Source: Jezberella montanilacus
GTDB taxonomy: Bacteria > Pseudomonadota > Gammaproteobacteria > Burkholderiales > Burkholderiaceae_B
Reading direction: 5' to 3'
Length of the DNA stretch: 64,000 nucleotides
Assembly: GCF_003003055.1 (NCBI RefSeq)
Contig: NZ_PVTV01000011.1
Span: 124,001-188,000, forward strand
The notes below the pieces were generated by a model that was not told the origin of the DNA, made no database searches, and saw only the letters and a program-made list of their open reading frames with translations. Position numbers and translations under genes: made by a program. Below are positions 61,769-64,000 of the stretch, piece after piece. Positions within the stretch are counted from its first letter, which is position 1. Each line of letters opens with the position of its first letter.

Positions 61769-63079
61769 TTAACGGTTTCCCATGATGTCTTCAAATGGAA
61801 CTTCTTGTTCCGTGACCTTAGCTTTGCCTAAAACAAACTGTACAACGTTATCTTCTAACACGATGCCTTCGACTTCAGCACGTCGCGCACGGTCAGTCAG
61901 ATAATAGCTCACGACTTGAGCGGGTTGCTCGTAGCTGGCGGCGAACTCTTCGATGCGTGCACGGACTTGTTCAGGTTTAGCTTGCAACTGTTCTTTGGCG
62001 ATTAACTCGGACACTAAAAGGCCGAGTTTGACCCGACGTTCTGCTTCCGCAACAAATTCTTCTTCCGGAATCGGCATTTTGTCTGCGTTCGGGAACCCGC
62101 GCTCTTTCAGCGACTCACGTGCGGCGGCAATGCGATCCTGTACTTCACTATCGACCAGGGCTTTTGGTACCTCAAAGCTTGCAGCCTGAGCCAATGCATC
62201 CATCACACTGGTTTTGGTACGTGCAGCGGTGCGCGCCTTACTTTCTCGGTCAATATTGCCACGAATGTCGGCGGCAAGCTTATCAATATTGCCATCTGGC
62301 TCACCCAAGGTTTTGGCGAACTCCGCATCGAACTCAGGTAAAACCGGCTCAGCCACTTCTTTTACTGTTGACGTGAATTCAGCCTTCTTGCCAGCAACAT
62401 CTTTGCCCGCATAGTCTTCAGGAAAGTGTACTGGGAACACTTTAACGTCGCCTGCTTTCATGCCACGCGCAGCCTCTTCAAACTCAGGCAGCATACGGCC
62501 TTCGCCGAGCACGAAAGAGAAGTCATCAGCCTGGCCGCCCTCAAAGGGCACGCCGTCAATTTTACCTAGAAAATCAAGCGTCACTTTATCCTGATCGACG
62601 GCTGCGCGACCATCGCGTGCGACGTAGTTTGCACGCTGCTTACGCAGAATGTCGACGGTACGCTGAAACTCTGTATCGCCGACCGAAGTCACAATACGGC
62701 TGACTTCAAGTGCGCTGATGTCAGGCACTTCAACGACGGGATAGACCTCGAATGTCGCAAGAAAAGTCATTGTTTCATCAGAAGCCGAGTCGGCTTTGGG
62801 CTCAAGCTTTGGCGTGCCAGCAATCCGTAACTGGGCCGCAGCAATGGTTTCTTGGAGTTTGTCACTGACCTGCTGGTTGATGACGTCATAGCGGATGCCG
62901 GGGCCATGCGTGCGCTCAAGCATGGACACGGGGACCTTGCCTGGACGGAACCCTGCTACTTTGGCCGTGCGGGAGACACGCTTTAACTCGGCCTGAACAG
63001 CCTGTTCAATCTGAGCCATGGCAACAGACAATTCAACTCGGCGCTCAAGGCCGGAAAGAGTTTCAACCACTGATTGCAT
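61769..63079 (-). CDS. tig: Trigger factor
   Basis: Ribosome-bound chaperone that receives nascent chains. Start at the ATG of MQSVVETLSGLERRVELSV, the family start, with GGTAGG upstream. The longer open frame runs into the tRNA and is not coding there. The 436-residue protein has the ribosome-docking block GFRPGKVP (about 44-51), a PPIase FKBP-type domain (about 155-240, DKVTLDFLGKIDGVPFEGG) and a C-terminal helical chaperone domain. Directly upstream is tRNA-Leu, and clpP follows with no gap. Confidence 0.95.
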   Translation of the reverse strand: MQSVVETLSGLERRVELSVAMAQIEQAVQAELKRVSRTAKVAGFRPGKVPVSMLERTHGPGIRYDVINQQVSDKLQETIAAAQLRIAGTPKLEPKADSASDETMTFLATFEVYPVVEVPDISALEVSRIVTSVGDTEFQRTVDILRKQRANYVARDGRAAVDQDKVTLDFLGKIDGVPFEGGQADDFSFVLGEGRMLPEFEEAARGMKAGDVKVFPVHFPEDYAGKDVAGKKAEFTSTVKEVAEPVLPEFDAEFAKTLGEPDGNIDKLAADIRGNIDRESKARTAARTKTSVMDALAQAASFEVPKALVDSEVQDRIAAARESLKERGFPNADKMPIPEEEFVAEAERRVKLGLLVSELIAKEQLQAKPEQVRARIEEFAASYEQPAQVVSYYLTDRARRAEVEGIVLEDNVVQFVLGKAKVTEQEVPFEDIMGNR

Positions 63080-63161
63080 GTAGAGACCTACCAAACAAGA
63101 TAAAAGAAGAATCACAATCAAGCGCAGAAACAACACCCACGCCTGATTGCACAGACAGTAT

Positions 63162-63248
63162 TGGTGCGAAGGGGGGGACTCGAACCCCCACACCTGTTAC
63201 GGCGTCAGGACCTAAACCTGGTGCGTCTACCAATTTCGCCACCTTCGC
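63162..63248 (-). tRNA. tRNA-Leu(UAG)
   Basis: Reading the reverse strand, the acceptor stem GCGAAGG pairs with CCTTCGC, followed by A and an encoded CCA. The anticodon loop TTTAGGT gives UAG, which reads CUA and CUG leucine codons. A long variable arm (class II tRNA) with the run GACGCCGTAACAGGTGT fits leucine, and the T arm has GGTTCGAGTC. 87 bases with CCA. It sits 82 bases upstream of tig. Confidence 0.95.
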
Positions 63249-63334
63249 GGTAGCAGAACATTGTAACGCACCCTGAGAGGATCAATACGTCTAGCAAAAA
63301 CCCTAAATGCATCTGGATGGTTAAAATACCCTTC

Positions 63335-64000
63335 ATGAACCCAAGACTGCAAGCGCTACAGCCCTATCCATTCGAAAAATTGCGTGCACTGATCGCAAGT
63401 GCAGGTCAAGCCCCTTCGACCCTGAAACCGATCAATCTATCGATTGGCGAGCCCAAACACGAGGCTCCACAGTGCGTTAAGGATGCCATCACGGGTGGCT
63501 TAGATGGGCTGTCGGTGTACCCGGCTTCGAAGGGTGAGCCCAGACTGCGGCAGGCGATTGCAAACTGGATTTCGCGCCGCTACCAGATACCGGCCCCGGA
63601 CGCAGAAACACAAGTACTGCCCGCTTTGGGCTCTCGCGAAGCACTATTTGCGTTTGCTCAAACCATTTTGAACCCAATTGAAGGGGCGACAGTTGTGTGT
63701 CCCAACCCTTTCTATCAGATTTACGAAGGCGCTGCCTTATTAGCAGGTGCGAAGCCCTATTACGTCAATAGCGATCCCAAACAAAACTTTCGCACCACTT
63801 GGGATGCTGTACCTGAGGATGTTTGGGCTAAAACTCAGTTGGTGTTCGTTTGTTCACCGGGCAATCCGGCAGGCAACGTCATGACTCTGGCGGACTGGAA
63901 GTATCTGTTTGACCTGTCAGATCGGTTTGGTTTTGCTATCGCTTCAGACGAGTGCTACTCGGAAATATACTTGGATGAAACAACACCTCCGTTGGGTGGT
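63335..64000 (+). CDS. dapC: Succinyldiaminopimelate transaminase DapC, N-terminal part
   Basis: PLP aminotransferase that makes N-succinyl-LL-2,6-diaminopimelate for lysine and peptidoglycan synthesis. From ATG 63335 (MNPRLQALQPYPFEKLRALI) the frame is open to the window edge, 222 residues. Seen are LSIGEPKHEAP, VYPASKGEPRLRQAIANW, SREALFAFAQTIL, CPNPFYQIYEGAA and VFVCSPGNPAGNV, all class I/II fold blocks. The PLP lysine and the C-terminus lie beyond the window. In related genomes dapC stands beside tRNA-Leu and tig, which supports the name over other aminotransferases. Confidence 0.88.
   Translation, partial: MNPRLQALQPYPFEKLRALIASAGQAPSTLKPINLSIGEPKHEAPQCVKDAITGGLDGLSVYPASKGEPRLRQAIANWISRRYQIPAPDAETQVLPALGSREALFAFAQTILNPIEGATVVCPNPFYQIYEGAALLAGAKPYYVNSDPKQNFRTTWDAVPEDVWAKTQLVFVCSPGNPAGNVMTLADWKYLFDLSDRFGFAIASDECYSEIYLDETTPPLGG

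Overview
The window looks like ordinary housekeeping chromosome from a betaproteobacterium of the order Burkholderiales, most likely the family Alcaligenaceae (relatives of Bordetella, Achromobacter, Orrella). This rests on gene content and order: a complete iscR-iscS-iscU-iscA-hscB-hscA-fdx cluster, tRNA-Leu-tig-clpP-clpX-lon followed by dapC, surE-pcm-nlpD next to rlmD, nadE beside a PII gene, and an unnamed phosphoglycerate-mutase-like gene before recJ. Base composition is near 50 % G+C throughout except for one very AT-rich patch at about 52101-52230. I see no insertion sequence, prophage, CRISPR array, rRNA or plasmid feature, and no convincing new multi-gene system.

Layout. 1-5.7 kb: end of a TesA-type esterase, ppiD, a glycerophosphodiesterase, rlmJ, an RsuA-family pseudouridine synthase, ubiC, glnB. 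5.7-10.4 kb: nadE, argH, an EamA exporter and a broken histidine-kinase remnant. 10.3-18.8 kb: an orphan-looking response regulator, rlmD, a Spy-like periplasmic protein, nlpD, pcm, surE, plsY, tsaD and the ABC-F protein YbiT. 18.9-25.3 kb: a sodium:alanine/glycine symporter and a branched-chain amino-acid ABC importer (livK, livH, a fused livM-livG, livF) with a terminator between livK and livH. 25.3-34.5 kb: ldcA, tadA, a HAD phosphatase, a methyltransferase, an epimerase-like protein, greB, an RNase AM-like PHP protein, an alpha/beta hydrolase and comEC. 34.6-44.4 kb: tatD, lolD, lolC/E, a PGM-like protein, recJ, prfB with its programmed +1 frameshift, an SDR, lysS and a membrane-protein gene broken by one in-frame stop. 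44.4-52.1 kb: a TauD-family dioxygenase, a hydroxypyruvate-isomerase-like protein, the isc operon (reverse strand, two IscR-type boxes in front of iscR) and a low-molecular-weight protein phosphatase. 52.3-64 kb: uvrB, tyrB, lexA with an SOS box, hslR, lon, clpX, clpP, tig, tRNA-Leu(UAG) and the start of dapC.

How the genes work together. The isc block is a full iron-sulfur assembly pathway under its own sensor-repressor IscR. tig, clpP, clpX and lon form a folding and proteolysis block, and lon appears to have a heat-shock-type promoter. lexA and uvrB cover SOS-linked repair. The liv genes and the symporter import amino acids. ComEC and RecJ act on single-stranded DNA during uptake and recombination. 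LolC/E and LolD move lipoproteins to the outer membrane.

The best leads are modest. They are two decaying genes (the kinase remnant at 9.8-10.4 kb and the nonsense-interrupted membrane gene at 43.6-44.4 kb), the apparent lack of rpoS between nlpD and rlmD and of iscX after fdx, a longer cysteine loop in IscR, the LivM-LivG fusion, and the AT-rich patch upstream of the phosphatase gene. Apart from the decayed genes, no stretch longer than 300 bases lacks a gene.
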